NCBI GenBank assembly: GCA_966250015.1 | Contig: CBINFS010000011.1 | Location: 47,688 to 111,687, forward strand | Reading direction: 5' to 3' | DNA length: 64,000 nucleotides | From: CBINFS01 sp966250015 | GTDB taxonomy: Bacteria > Bacteroidota > Rhodothermia > Rhodothermales > DASSAV01 | Shown here: positions 1 to 7,617 of the stretch, in pieces | Layout of the letters: each line of letters starts with the position of its first letter | Position numbering within the stretch: position 1 is the stretch's first letter | Notes under the pieces: generated by a model | Seen by the model: the letters and a program-made list of their open reading frames with translations, nothing else | The model's database searches: none | Told to the model about the DNA's origin: nothing | Position numbers and translations under genes: made by a program

Positions 1-36
1 AAGGCGGACTGGCAAACGAATCGCTTCATGGCGGAA

Positions 37-606
37 TCAGTCGAGGTCCACTCGATAGTTAACGTTACGGAGCGGGATGTCCGGCACCGGCACGAGCCGG
101 GCTGGCTCCAGAGCGTCGAGAAACTCAAATACGGCGTACCGGCCTTTCTTAAGCAACATTTCGGCAATCGGAGCAGCAGCCACCGGATAGCACGCGAGCA
201 GCGGCTGAATGCGCCCCTCGGCTGAAGAGGCGACGACGGGCCGACTGTCCTCACCAATCGCATCGAGCAGCAACGTGAGGGCATCAGCCGATACGAATGG
301 CATGTCTACTGCAACGACGAGCAGCCACGGAGTTTCCGCCGCGGCCAACCCGGCGTGGATCCCGGCCAGCGGACCCGCACCGGGAAAAACGTCCACGACC
401 GTCCTCGCCGGCAAGCCGTAGCTCCGCCCCTCTTCGCCCACGCTGATCAGAACCGGCGACACGACCGAAGCGACGGCTTCGTGGACCCGCTCGATCATCG
501 GCCTGCCCTCGACCGGATAAACTGCCTTGTCCGAACCAAACCTCCTGCTCTTACCGCCAGCGAGGATCAGCCCGGTCACGTCGCGCCTGATGCCTTTATT
601 TTTCAT
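37..606 (-). CDS. mobA: molybdenum cofactor guanylyltransferase (MobA-like)
   Basis: Transfers GMP from GTP to molybdopterin to give the guanine-dinucleotide cofactor; a cytoplasmic nucleotidyltransferase. The N-terminus carries the family signature LILAGGKSRRFGSDKA (about residues 13-28) with the GTP-binding glycines and the Arg/Lys of the loop; VAVDMPF around residue 100 supplies the metal-binding Asp. About 190 aa, the usual MobA length. I chose the internal ATG at 606 over an upstream start at 654 because AAAGGG lies 8 nt before it and the signature normally begins within about 15 residues of the start. It stands alone and is divergent from the CoA-transferase. No other molybdopterin gene or molybdoenzyme is present here. 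The wider nucleotidyltransferase family is the alternative. Confidence 0.85.
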   Translation of the reverse strand: MKNKGIRRDVTGLILAGGKSRRFGSDKAVYPVEGRPMIERVHEAVASVVSPVLISVGEEGRSYGLPARTVVDVFPGAGPLAGIHAGLAAAETPWLLVVAVDMPFVSADALTLLLDAIGEDSRPVVASSAEGRIQPLLACYPVAAAPIAEMLLKKGRYAVFEFLDALEPARLVPVPDIPLRNVNYRVDLD

Positions 607-779
607 TGCATAAGCCCTTTTGAGAAAAACCCGAGCCACACCGGCCGTTGCCACGTGTAGACAAAAGCGGTCACCTTCTTATATTCCGCTTCGTTGGCTG
701 ACCGGCGCCCGCGTGCACCCGGCACGATCGAAATCGACACTACCGACAATAATACTCGAAAAAAGTAGGAACTGAACGT

Positions 780-2057
780 ATGAAATGGGCCTCAGCAGAA
801 GAAGCCGTATCCATCATCAAGTCGGGTGATCGCGTTTTCATTCACAGCATTGCGGCGGCGCCGCAGAGGCTCATCCACGCGATGACCGCCCGGGCACGCG
901 AGCTCCGCAAGGTCGAGATCGTTCACATCCACACCGAAGGTGAGGCGCCTTACGCCTCCCCGGAATACGCCGGGGCCTTCCATACGAACGCCTTTTTCGT
1001 CGGCGCCAACGTCCGCCACGCCGTCGAAACCGGCGAGGCCGACTACATTCCAGTCTTCCTAAGCGAGATCCCGGCCCTCTTCCGGCGTAACGTCCTGCCA
1101 CTCGACGTTGCGCTGATCCAGGTGTCGCCGCCCGACCGTCACGGGTTCTGTTCGCTCGGCCTGTCCGTCGATACCACACTCGCCGCCGTCCAGACGGCCA
1201 GGCACGTCATTGCGCAGGTCAACCCGAACATGCCGCGCACGCACGGCGACGGGATGATCCACGCCGACCAGATCGACGTTGGCGTCGAGGTGAACGATCC
1301 GCTCCCCGAGCATGCCGAGCCTTCGCTGTCAGCAGAAGAAGTAGCCATCGGAAGGTACTGCGCGGACCTCATCGAAGACGGGGCGACCCTCCAGATGGGC
1401 ATCGGCGCCATTCCCAATGCCGTCCTGGCGGCCCTCGAAAATCATAAAGGACTCGGCGTACACACCGAGATGTTCTCCGACGGCATCATCCACCTGATCG
1501 AAAAAGGGGTGATCACCGACGAGCACAAGGTGATTCACCCCGGCAAGACGGTCAGCACGTTCGTTTGGGGCACGAAAAAGCTGTACGACTTCGTCGACGA
1601 CAACCCGCGCATTATGCTGCGCGACGTCGCCTACACCAACGACACGGCGGTCATCCGGCAAAACCCGAAAGTCACGGCCATCAACAGCGCGATCGAGGTG
1701 GACCTGACGGGGCAGGTCAACGCCGACACGATCGGTATGCGCCAGTACTCGGGGGTCGGCGGGCAGATGGACTTCATCCGTGGCGCCTCCCTCTCCCAGG
1801 GAGGCAAACCGATCATCGCCCTGCCTTCCGTGACGAGCACAGGGATCTCACGGATCACGACGTGCCTTCAACAGGGAGCCGGCGTCGTCACGACGCGCGC
1901 CCACGTCCACTACGTCGTCACGGAGTACGGCGTGGCATACCTGTACGGCAAAAACCTCCGCCAGCGCGCCCGCGCCCTCATCGACATCGCACACCCCGAC
2001 CACCGCGAGCGCCTCGAAAAAGAAGCCTTCGAACGATTCCGAAGGCTGGACGACTGA
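780..2057 (+). CDS. acetyl-CoA hydrolase/transferase family (4-hydroxybutyrate CoA-transferase-like)
   Basis: Class I CoA-transferase of 425 aa that exchanges CoA between a carboxylate and an acyl-CoA. The sequence HTEMFSDG at 228-235 contains Glu230, which by family comparison is the catalytic glutamate forming the glutamyl-CoA thioester. QMGIGAIPNAVL (about 205-216) and YSGVGGQMDF (about 323-332) are the conserved CoA-binding and glycine-rich segments of the acetyl-CoA hydrolase/4-hydroxybutyrate CoA-transferase family. The length fits. An AGGA lies about 10 nt before the ATG. No partner gene defines the substrate; acetate, butyrate or 4-hydroxybutyrate are all possible. The family is secure and the substrate is not. 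Confidence 0.88.
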   Translation: MKWASAEEAVSIIKSGDRVFIHSIAAAPQRLIHAMTARARELRKVEIVHIHTEGEAPYASPEYAGAFHTNAFFVGANVRHAVETGEADYIPVFLSEIPALFRRNVLPLDVALIQVSPPDRHGFCSLGLSVDTTLAAVQTARHVIAQVNPNMPRTHGDGMIHADQIDVGVEVNDPLPEHAEPSLSAEEVAIGRYCADLIEDGATLQMGIGAIPNAVLAALENHKGLGVHTEMFSDGIIHLIEKGVITDEHKVIHPGKTVSTFVWGTKKLYDFVDDNPRIMLRDVAYTNDTAVIRQNPKVTAINSAIEVDLTGQVNADTIGMRQYSGVGGQMDFIRGASLSQGGKPIIALPSVTSTGISRITTCLQQGAGVVTTRAHVHYVVTEYGVAYLYGKNLRQRARALIDIAHPDHRERLEKEAFERFRRLDD

Positions 2058-2316
2058 GATTTTCGCTGATGTTTTTAGGGGGCGTGACCGAAGGCGAGAC
2101 GTATACTGCTACAAGTAACCTGCAAAATGACGTCATTCCGGCCTCCGAGCCGGAATCCAGGAAAGAACTGTGCGAGGCTATTCCGAGTCGATCTATTGAG
2201 ACGTTGCCTGGATCTCCGCCTTCGCGGAGATGACGTTATGGATTAGTGCATTAAGTAGCACAAAAAGTCCCGCCTTCGGTCTACATCCCTTCAAAAAATC
2301 TTCAGTAGGCGGTAAC
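2058..2316. repeat. intergenic palindromic repeat pair (BIME-like)
   Basis: No gene seen. Two hairpin-forming units lie in inverted orientation: unit A at 2131-2160 (stem ATTCCGGC/GCCGGAAT, followed by CCAGG) and its inverted partner at 2207-2239 (preceded by CCTGG, stem ATCTCCGC/GCGGAGAT, then TGACGT). About 45 nt separate them. The second unit and the sequence after it to about 2295 are closely matched at 60490-60590, including the shared AAGCAC/GTAGCAC...GTCCCGCCT tract. This is one member of a repeat family found only in non-coding gaps of this window. Confidence 0.7.
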
Positions 2317-2760
2317 CTACTCGTTCAGGCTACGAAGTAGCTTTTCGGTTTCCTCTTTGTGGCTCGTTTCGTCGCTGATGATGTCGTGCAGGTTGTTGGC
2401 GAGGCCGTAATCGCCGTACTCTTCGGCCTGTTTCATCCGCTCGACGTAGCGGTCGATCGTTTCCGTCTCGGCCTCCAGCACCTGCTGAAGCATTTCGCGC
2501 GGCGTCTCCGCGAGCTTCAGCTCGGCGGGTTTGGTGGTGGGCTTGCCACCCAGCGCCGTGATCTTGTCCGCAAGAAACTGCGCGTGCTGTAGCTCTTCGG
2601 GGATCTCACCCTCGAAGAATCCCTTCAGCAGGGGCCGGTGAATACCCGTCGCCATCGCGGCGTAGCTGTTGTACATGAGGATGGCCTGGTACTCGTGAGC
2701 CAGGTCCTCATTCAGACCTTTAATGAGGGCTTCCTTGGTAACTTTTTTATTCGATGGCAT
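2317..2760 (-). CDS. ferritin-like / bacterioferritin-type diiron protein
   Basis: A 147-aa four-helix ferritin-like protein, probably for iron storage or detoxification in the cytoplasm. Candidate metal ligands are visible: Glu18/Glu23 in helix 1, Glu56-x2-His59 (EELQH) in helix 2, Glu100 in helix 3 and Glu131-x2-His134 (DETSH) in helix 4, the two ExxH pairs expected of a diiron centre. Shorter than classical bacterioferritin (about 158 aa) and with no obvious haem-ligating Met. The start is well supported: GGAGG sits 7 nt upstream of the ATG (complement of 2768-2772). Monocistronic, reading toward the CoA-transferase. Rubrerythrin-like or DPS-like proteins are alternatives, but no rubredoxin domain is present. 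Confidence 0.8.
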   Translation of the reverse strand: MPSNKKVTKEALIKGLNEDLAHEYQAILMYNSYAAMATGIHRPLLKGFFEGEIPEELQHAQFLADKITALGGKPTTKPAELKLAETPREMLQQVLEAETETIDRYVERMKQAEEYGDYGLANNLHDIISDETSHKEETEKLLRSLNE

Positions 2761-3004
2761 GGAAATACCTCCTTTAATGTGCTGTGATAAACCCGCAGGA
2801 ATTATCCTGGGGCTGTGCCGATCAAAATGAACGGCTTGCCGGCGACATTTTTTGGGATATTACACTCGAAGACCCATTTTTGCACATTCTGTTACAAATG
2901 GGCGCCCGAGATTGAGCCTCGAAAAAGCAGACTTTTTGGAATGAAACATCGATGCGGGTTGCCGGGTATTGTGAAACAGCTTTTACAGGACCCTGTCTCG
3001 CACC

Positions 3005-3439
3005 ATGGGCTGGAAAAACGTGACATATCGCAGGCCGGCGCTTCTGGTGTGGCTGCTCGTCGCAGTCGTGGCAGCCTTGCCCGCGCTTCACGATGCCCAA
3101 CCATTGAGCGGTTATTGCGTCCGCTCGGATGATGAGCAGACGTCCGATCCCTCTTACTCCGAATTCGGCGCTCTTCCCTTTTCGTATCCGTTCGCGGGCA
3201 CGCACTCTCCGGACGCGCAGACCTGTTCGGGTAGAAACGACCCGGGCCCGGCTTCGAGCAGTAATGCGACATTAACCGAGGTGCGGATTCAGGATACGGC
3301 CAAACGCCCTTTTCTTTACGCTACCGCGTTTCCTGACCATCCCGTGGCGTGCAAGTACGTTTGCCCGTCGAATACGGGACCCATCGCTACTGATACGGGG
3401 CCACTCAACGCCCTGCGAAGTATCGTGCTGCTGATTTAA
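3005..3439 (+). CDS. small hypothetical exported or anchored protein
   Basis: A 144-aa frame with an N-terminal hydrophobic stretch (about residues 13-28, preceded by Arg-Arg) that could be a signal peptide or anchor, then a Ser/Pro/Asp-rich segment with four scattered cysteines and a short hydrophobic C-terminus. Third codon positions are mostly G or C, like the neighbours, which argues for a real gene, but there is no recognisable domain and only a weak CAGGA 14 nt upstream. It lies 150 bp before the TlpA gene in the same direction. I do not recognise it; a chance frame is possible. Confidence 0.4.
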   Translation: MGWKNVTYRRPALLVWLLVAVVAALPALHDAQPLSGYCVRSDDEQTSDPSYSEFGALPFSYPFAGTHSPDAQTCSGRNDPGPASSSNATLTEVRIQDTAKRPFLYATAFPDHPVACKYVCPSNTGPIATDTGPLNALRSIVLLI

Positions 3440-3593
3440 GCATCTCGAGGACCGGTGCGTCCTCACCCTTCCTTTCCTGATCGGTCCTTTCAGACCTGAT
3501 CCACTGCTATCTATAGGTACACGACGCCCTTACGTCTTGACGGGCGTATTCGTACCGTAGCCTGAACTCCCGGTAGTCGAACCGTAACCACAT

Positions 3594-4274
3594 ATGAAAA
3601 CAAAGAACGTCTCCACCGTCTCACGTGCCCGCAGGTTTTCCACCCTTTTAGCCGTCGCGCTCCTGATCCCACTGCTGCTGAATGCGTGCAGCTCAGATCC
3701 CGACACGGCCGCAACGGACAATGCCGAACAGAGCGACACCAGCGCGTACGGCATCTCGACGTCACCCGACAGCCTGAGGGCGGGCACGGAAACGGAGATT
3801 GCTCCCGATTCAGAGGACATCCCCTCGGCGCCGCTCTATCCCGCCGAATACGACGTGGAAGCGCCCGACTTCAGCCTTCCAACCCTTGAAGGCGACACGT
3901 ATTCGCTATCCAACAGCCGCGGCAACGTGGTCGTGGTGAACTTCTGGGCCACCTGGTGCCCCCCTTGCAGGGAAGAGATCCCCGATTTTATCCGGTTGCA
4001 GGAGGAGTACAAAGATCAGGGTCTGACGATCGTCGGGGTATCGCTGGACGAAGAGGGCTTCGACGTGGTACGGCCGTTTGCCGAGCAATACGACTTCAAC
4101 TACCCGGTCGTCGTGGACGACGGTACGGCGGCTGCCGCCTACGGCCCGATCGCCGTCATGCCGACCACCTTCCTCGTCGACCGCAAAGGGCTGGTCCGGT
4201 ACTACGCGCCGGGCATGCTGACGTCCGAAGGACTGCGTCCGGTGTTGACCCAGATGCTGAACGAAGAGAGCTGA
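3594..4274 (+). CDS. TlpA/ResA-type thioredoxin lipoprotein
   Basis: Periplasmic, lipid-anchored thiol-disulfide reductase of 226 aa. A signal peptide ends in a lipobox with Cys32 (LLLNACSSD). A low-complexity Ser/Thr/Asp/Glu linker (about 34-80) leads to an AhpC/TSA-Redoxin fold starting at APDFSLPTLEG. FWATWCPPC holds the redox pair Cys122-Cys125, and the cis-proline loop VMPTTFLVD is present. TlpA/ResA proteins keep apocytochrome c haem-binding cysteines or oxidase copper-site cysteines reduced. It is followed 11 bp later by a second TlpA gene, then dsbD, then the cbb3-type oxidase genes, which supports a role in cytochrome maturation. A general peroxiredoxin role is less likely given CPPC. 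Confidence 0.87.
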   Translation: MKTKNVSTVSRARRFSTLLAVALLIPLLLNACSSDPDTAATDNAEQSDTSAYGISTSPDSLRAGTETEIAPDSEDIPSAPLYPAEYDVEAPDFSLPTLEGDTYSLSNSRGNVVVVNFWATWCPPCREEIPDFIRLQEEYKDQGLTIVGVSLDEEGFDVVRPFAEQYDFNYPVVVDDGTAAAAYGPIAVMPTTFLVDRKGLVRYYAPGMLTSEGLRPVLTQMLNEES

Positions 4275-4285
4275 GGAGCATTGGG

Positions 4286-4858
4286 ATGGGAGACCGGAAG
4301 ACTGCCATATCGACTTTCTTCGACCGGTACGCAGTTCTGCGTTTCGTCCGCAACTGGTGGTCGTGGGGGCTGCTGCTCGTGGTCGGCTTTGTTGCCTACA
4401 ACCGCGTCAGCCCGAGCATCGACGTTTCCAGCCACGACGGGCCGGCGCCCGACTTCACGCTCGAAAGCCTGGACGGCGAGAAGTTCACGCTCTCCGAGCA
4501 CCGGGGTGAGGTGATCGTCCTAAACTTCTGGGCAACGTGGTGCCCGCCCTGCCGGGCTGAAATACCGGGCTTCATCGCGCTGCAGGACGAAATGCGTGAA
4601 CGGGGTATCCGGTTCGTCGGCATCTCGCTCGACGACGACGGGTTTGCTTCGGTCCGCCCCTACGCCGTCGAAAAGGGCATCAACTATACGCTCGTGGCCG
4701 ACCGTGGACAGGTGGCCCGGCTCTACGGCGGCATCCATACCGTGCCGACCACGTTCATTATCGACCGTGAAGGCAACATTCGGTACCGCCACACCGGCCT
4801 CCTGCTGAAAGGCGCGCTGAAATCCGCCCTTGATGAACTGATTGAGGATAATACCTGA
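4286..4858 (+). CDS. membrane-anchored TlpA/ResA-type thioredoxin
   Basis: Second TlpA-family protein, 190 aa, tethered by one N-terminal membrane segment (about residues 27-43, WWSWGLLLVVGFVAY) with the thioredoxin domain outside. FWATWCPPC carries Cys86 and Cys89, and TVPTTFIID the cis-proline loop. The reading frame runs open far upstream through the first tlpA, but the real start is ATG 4286, preceded by GAGGAG with a 7-nt gap. Its domain closely resembles the lipoprotein upstream (both have APDF..L..L.G and CPPC), so the pair probably arose by duplication, one copy anchored by lipid and one by a helix. Probably reduced by DsbD encoded next. Confidence 0.87.
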   Translation: MGDRKTAISTFFDRYAVLRFVRNWWSWGLLLVVGFVAYNRVSPSIDVSSHDGPAPDFTLESLDGEKFTLSEHRGEVIVLNFWATWCPPCRAEIPGFIALQDEMRERGIRFVGISLDDDGFASVRPYAVEKGINYTLVADRGQVARLYGGIHTVPTTFIIDREGNIRYRHTGLLLKGALKSALDELIEDNT

Positions 4859-4954
4859 GCTTCCGAAACGGCCGAATCCGAACGGCATCGACGTGAGTAA
4901 TGAAAACGATACGTTGCCCGGATTTCGCGAGGGAAGCCTGCAACCATAACGATT

Positions 4955-6997
4955 ATGCACCGCAATCTGTCGATGATATCCCGCCTGATCGGCGTCGCGC
5001 TCCTGGCCTTCTGGCCGGGAGTGGCCGCGGCGCAGCTGTTCCAGTCTGACCCCGCCCAACCGGCAGCCGGCGACGTGAAGTGGGAGATTATGCAGGCGCC
5101 TGCCCCGTCACGCCCCGGTGAAAGCACGACGCTCCGGATGGCGTTTGACGTGGACGATGGCTGGAAAATGTACGCGATGGACTCCCCGGCCGGGCGTCCG
5201 CTCCAGGTCACGTTCGACGACCTTCCGGCAGGCCTGAGCCTGGGAACGATGAGCCAGTCGGAGCCGAAAGAGGGCTACGACCCTAACTTTCAGGAAGACG
5301 TACGCTATTTTGACGATAAGGGCGAAGTGACCGCTGAGATCCACGTGTCGGACGACGCTGGAGCGGGAACGTACGAGGTGACGGGCAAGATCACCCGGAT
5401 GCTCTGCAACGATAAGATGTGCCTCCCGCCCCGCTCCCAGCCGTTCGAAGCGTCGGTGGTGGTTGTTGCCGGCGAGGCGCGGTCGGATCTCGTACAGCCG
5501 CCCGCAGAAACAACACCGCCTGCGGAAGCGGCGCCCCCCACGGCCGGGCCTGTGACGGCGCCCGAAGCGGAGGCTGAAGTCGCTCCGGTCACGGGCGGGA
5601 CGTCCGAGGCTGGCGGGCTGTTCGGCTTCCTTCTGCTAGCGATTGGCGCCGGCCTGGCGGCATTGCTGATGCCGTGCGTCTTCCCCATGATCCCGCTGAC
5701 GGTCTCCTACTTCACCAAGCACGCCGGGAGCCGGAGCGAGGCGATCCGGATGGCGAGCGTGTACGGCCTCGCAATTATCCTGACGTTCACCGGGCTCGGG
5801 GTGCTGATGGCCATTCTCGTGGGCGCCGCCGGAGCGCAAACCATCGCAGCGAACCCCTGGGTCAACCTGTTCATCGGCCTCATCTTTGTGGTGTTTGCGC
5901 TTTCGCTGCTCGGCCTGTTTGAGCTGAGGCTCCCGACCGGCCTGTTAAACTTCTTCAATAGAAAGAGCACCGAGCAGAAAGGCTACGTCGGCGTGCTTTT
6001 CATGGGCCTGACGCTGACGCTCGTCTCGTTCTCCTGCACGGCGCCGTTCGTCGGAGGGCTTCTGGCGACGGCGGCCGGGGGCGAGTGGGGCTATCCGGTC
6101 ATCGGCATGCTTGCCTTCAGCACGACGTTTGCCCTGCCGTTCTTCCTTTTCGCCCTGTTTCCGAAAGGCCTGTCTTCACTGCCGCGTTCGGGGAGCTGGA
6201 TGAACACACTCAAGGTCGTTCTGGGCTTCGTCGAGATGGCCGCGGCGATCAAGTTCCTCTCGAACGCGGATCTCGTCTGGGGCTGGGGCATCATTTCGAG
6301 GCCCGTGGCGATCGCCCTGACCTCGGTGATCCTGTTTATCGCGGGGATTTATTTGTTGGGCAAGCTGCGCCTGACGCACGAACCGGCGGTCGAGCACATC
6401 GGCGTCTTTCGGCTCGTCTCATCGATCGCGTTTTTCGGCTTCTCGCTCTACATCCTGCCCGGCCTTTTTGGTGCACCGTTGGGCTGGTTCGACGCCTACC
6501 TCCCGCCGAGGCAAGCGTCCGACGTGAGCCTGCTTGCCGGCCTTTCCTCGTCCGGCGTGACGGCCGCAACGCACGAAACCGAGGGCTGGTACGTCGATGA
6601 CATCGAGGCTGCCCTCCTTGAATCCCGTAAGGAAGGCAAGCCCATATTCGTCGATTTCACCGGCTACACGTGCACCAACTGCCGCCAGATGGAAGCCAAT
6701 GTGTTTCCAAACGCCAGCGTCAGAGAACGGCTCGAGCGCGATTTCGTCCGGGTGAAGCTCTACACCGACGGGCTCGAGAACGGCGAGACGTTCCAGCGAT
6801 ATCAGCTCCGCCTGACCGGCACGGTTGCCTTGCCGACCTATGCCGTCATCACCGCAAACGAGGACCTTATCGTCAAGCACAGCGGCATCGCGTCGGTCGA
6901 GGACTTCATCGCGTTCCTCGAACGTGGTAAGAGCCGCTACGCCTCCGAATATGGTCGCGGCGTCGAAGACCTTGCGGCTGGAGAAGTACGCTTCTGA
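4955..6997 (+). CDS. dsbD: thiol:disulfide interchange protein DsbD
   Basis: A 680-aa membrane protein that carries electrons from cytoplasmic thioredoxin to periplasmic thiol proteins. Order of domains: signal peptide (about 1-27); N-terminal periplasmic domain with the redox pair Cys151 and Cys156 (CNDKMC); a Pro/Ala/Glu linker (about 180-215); an eight-helix core with Cys241 (LMPCVFPMIPL) and Cys361 (SFSCTAPFVGG), the paired half-domain cysteines; and a C-terminal thioredoxin domain with Cys573-Cys576 (TCTNC). All three redox pairs are intact. It follows the two TlpA genes by 96 bp and precedes the oxidase cluster, so its likely clients are the TlpA proteins and, through them, apocytochromes CcoO and CcoP. 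Confidence 0.92.
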   Translation: MHRNLSMISRLIGVALLAFWPGVAAAQLFQSDPAQPAAGDVKWEIMQAPAPSRPGESTTLRMAFDVDDGWKMYAMDSPAGRPLQVTFDDLPAGLSLGTMSQSEPKEGYDPNFQEDVRYFDDKGEVTAEIHVSDDAGAGTYEVTGKITRMLCNDKMCLPPRSQPFEASVVVVAGEARSDLVQPPAETTPPAEAAPPTAGPVTAPEAEAEVAPVTGGTSEAGGLFGFLLLAIGAGLAALLMPCVFPMIPLTVSYFTKHAGSRSEAIRMASVYGLAIILTFTGLGVLMAILVGAAGAQTIAANPWVNLFIGLIFVVFALSLLGLFELRLPTGLLNFFNRKSTEQKGYVGVLFMGLTLTLVSFSCTAPFVGGLLATAAGGEWGYPVIGMLAFSTTFALPFFLFALFPKGLSSLPRSGSWMNTLKVVLGFVEMAAAIKFLSNADLVWGWGIISRPVAIALTSVILFIAGIYLLGKLRLTHEPAVEHIGVFRLVSSIAFFGFSLYILPGLFGAPLGWFDAYLPPRQASDVSLLAGLSSSGVTAATHETEGWYVDDIEAALLESRKEGKPIFVDFTGYTCTNCRQMEANVFPNASVRERLERDFVRVKLYTDGLENGETFQRYQLRLTGTVALPTYAVITANEDLIVKHSGIASVEDFIAFLERGKSRYASEYGRGVEDLAAGEVRF

Positions 6998-7054
6998 GCG
7001 GCAAATAGCGGGCTTTTCTCACGTTTCTTGCCTTCTACGTAACACTTGGCGCCG

Positions 7055-7083
7055 TTGGAAGATTGCGCCTCGCGCAGTATACT
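7055..7083 (+). promoter_or_regulatory. sigma-70-type promoter for the oxidase cluster
   Basis: TTGGAA (7055-7060) and TATACT (7078-7083) are separated by 17 nt. This is a good housekeeping-type match in the dsbD-to-small-gene gap and would place transcription start about 47 nt before the ATG at 7137. No FNR-type TTGAT-N4-ATCAA site is visible in this gap. Confidence 0.5.
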
Positions 7084-7136
7084 GTTTTCTGGGCTGCCGG
7101 GGTCGGCAGCACCGGATTCCAAGCAGTCGTTCAATC

Positions 7137-7388
7137 ATGGCCAGACCACATTACGCAGTTGGACGGGCGACCCAAGGGCTCGTGCTGGCGTTGTTTCTGG
7201 CATGTGCGATTTTTCTGGTCGTATTACTGATCCAGATTCTCGGAGAGGCGAAGGACAGGCAGGGTTTGACGGGGGCCGAGAGTGCACACGCCGCCGGAAC
7301 CATCGAGCAGCTCCTCCCTGAACCCGGTACTTTCACCCGTACGTCTGCCGCACGTGCGGACGTCCTGATACATGGGGTTACCGGTTAG
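7137..7388 (+). CDS. small single-span membrane protein upstream of ccoS
   Basis: An 83-aa protein with one strong transmembrane helix (about residues 14-35) followed by a polar tail. The ATG follows the promoter at 7055-7083 by about 50 nt, and the frame stops just before ccoS in the same direction. No family is recognised. By size and place it could be an assembly factor or small subunit of the oxidase (CcoQ and CcoH are small membrane proteins and neither is otherwise found here), but the sequence shows no CcoQ or CcoH signature that I can identify. No clear Shine-Dalgarno sequence. Real-gene status rests on the promoter, helix and spacing. Confidence 0.55.
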   Translation: MARPHYAVGRATQGLVLALFLACAIFLVVLLIQILGEAKDRQGLTGAESAHAAGTIEQLLPEPGTFTRTSAARADVLIHGVTG

Positions 7389-7398
7389 CCCGTCGATC

Positions 7399-7617
7399 AT
7401 GACCTTCGCTCCCCTGTTTTTCATTCTGATCACCCTCGTCGTCGGAACCATCGTGACGCTTGCGTTCCTGTACGTGGCCCAACGTTCAGGGCAGTTTCGA
7501 GACCCTGAAAAAGGCGCCACGGTGATCTTCGACGAGGAAGGACCGGCCGAAGAGGGGAAACAGGGGCAAGACCGCGAAACAACGGAAAGTAAAGACTCGA
7601 CGACCGAACAGAAGTGA
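7399..7617 (+). CDS. ccoS: cbb3-type oxidase assembly protein CcoS
   Basis: A small assembly factor (72 aa) needed for cofactor insertion into cbb3-type oxidases. One N-terminal membrane helix (about residues 3-26) is followed by the family hallmark RSGQFRDPE...IFDEE, the (V/R)SGQF(D/R)D element with an acidic motif, then a charged tail rich in Glu, Lys and Gln. ATG 7399 places the helix directly after the start as in other CcoS proteins; ATG 7372 in the same frame would overlap the previous gene by 17 nt. The stop overlaps the GTG start of ccoN (GTGA), implying translational coupling. The unusual gene order (ccoS before ccoN) ties it firmly to this enzyme. Confidence 0.82.
   Translation: MTFAPLFFILITLVVGTIVTLAFLYVAQRSGQFRDPEKGATVIFDEEGPAEEGKQGQDRETTESKDSTTEQK

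Noticed and set aside
3956..4285. 110-residue N-terminal extension of the second TlpA
   Set aside because: It overlaps the first tlpA gene in another frame; ATG 4286 has GAGGAG 7 nt upstream and begins right before the membrane helix.
6998..7136. FNR/ANR box upstream of the oxidase genes
   Set aside because: No TTGAT-N4-ATCAA or close variant is present in the gap; only a sigma-70-type promoter is seen.
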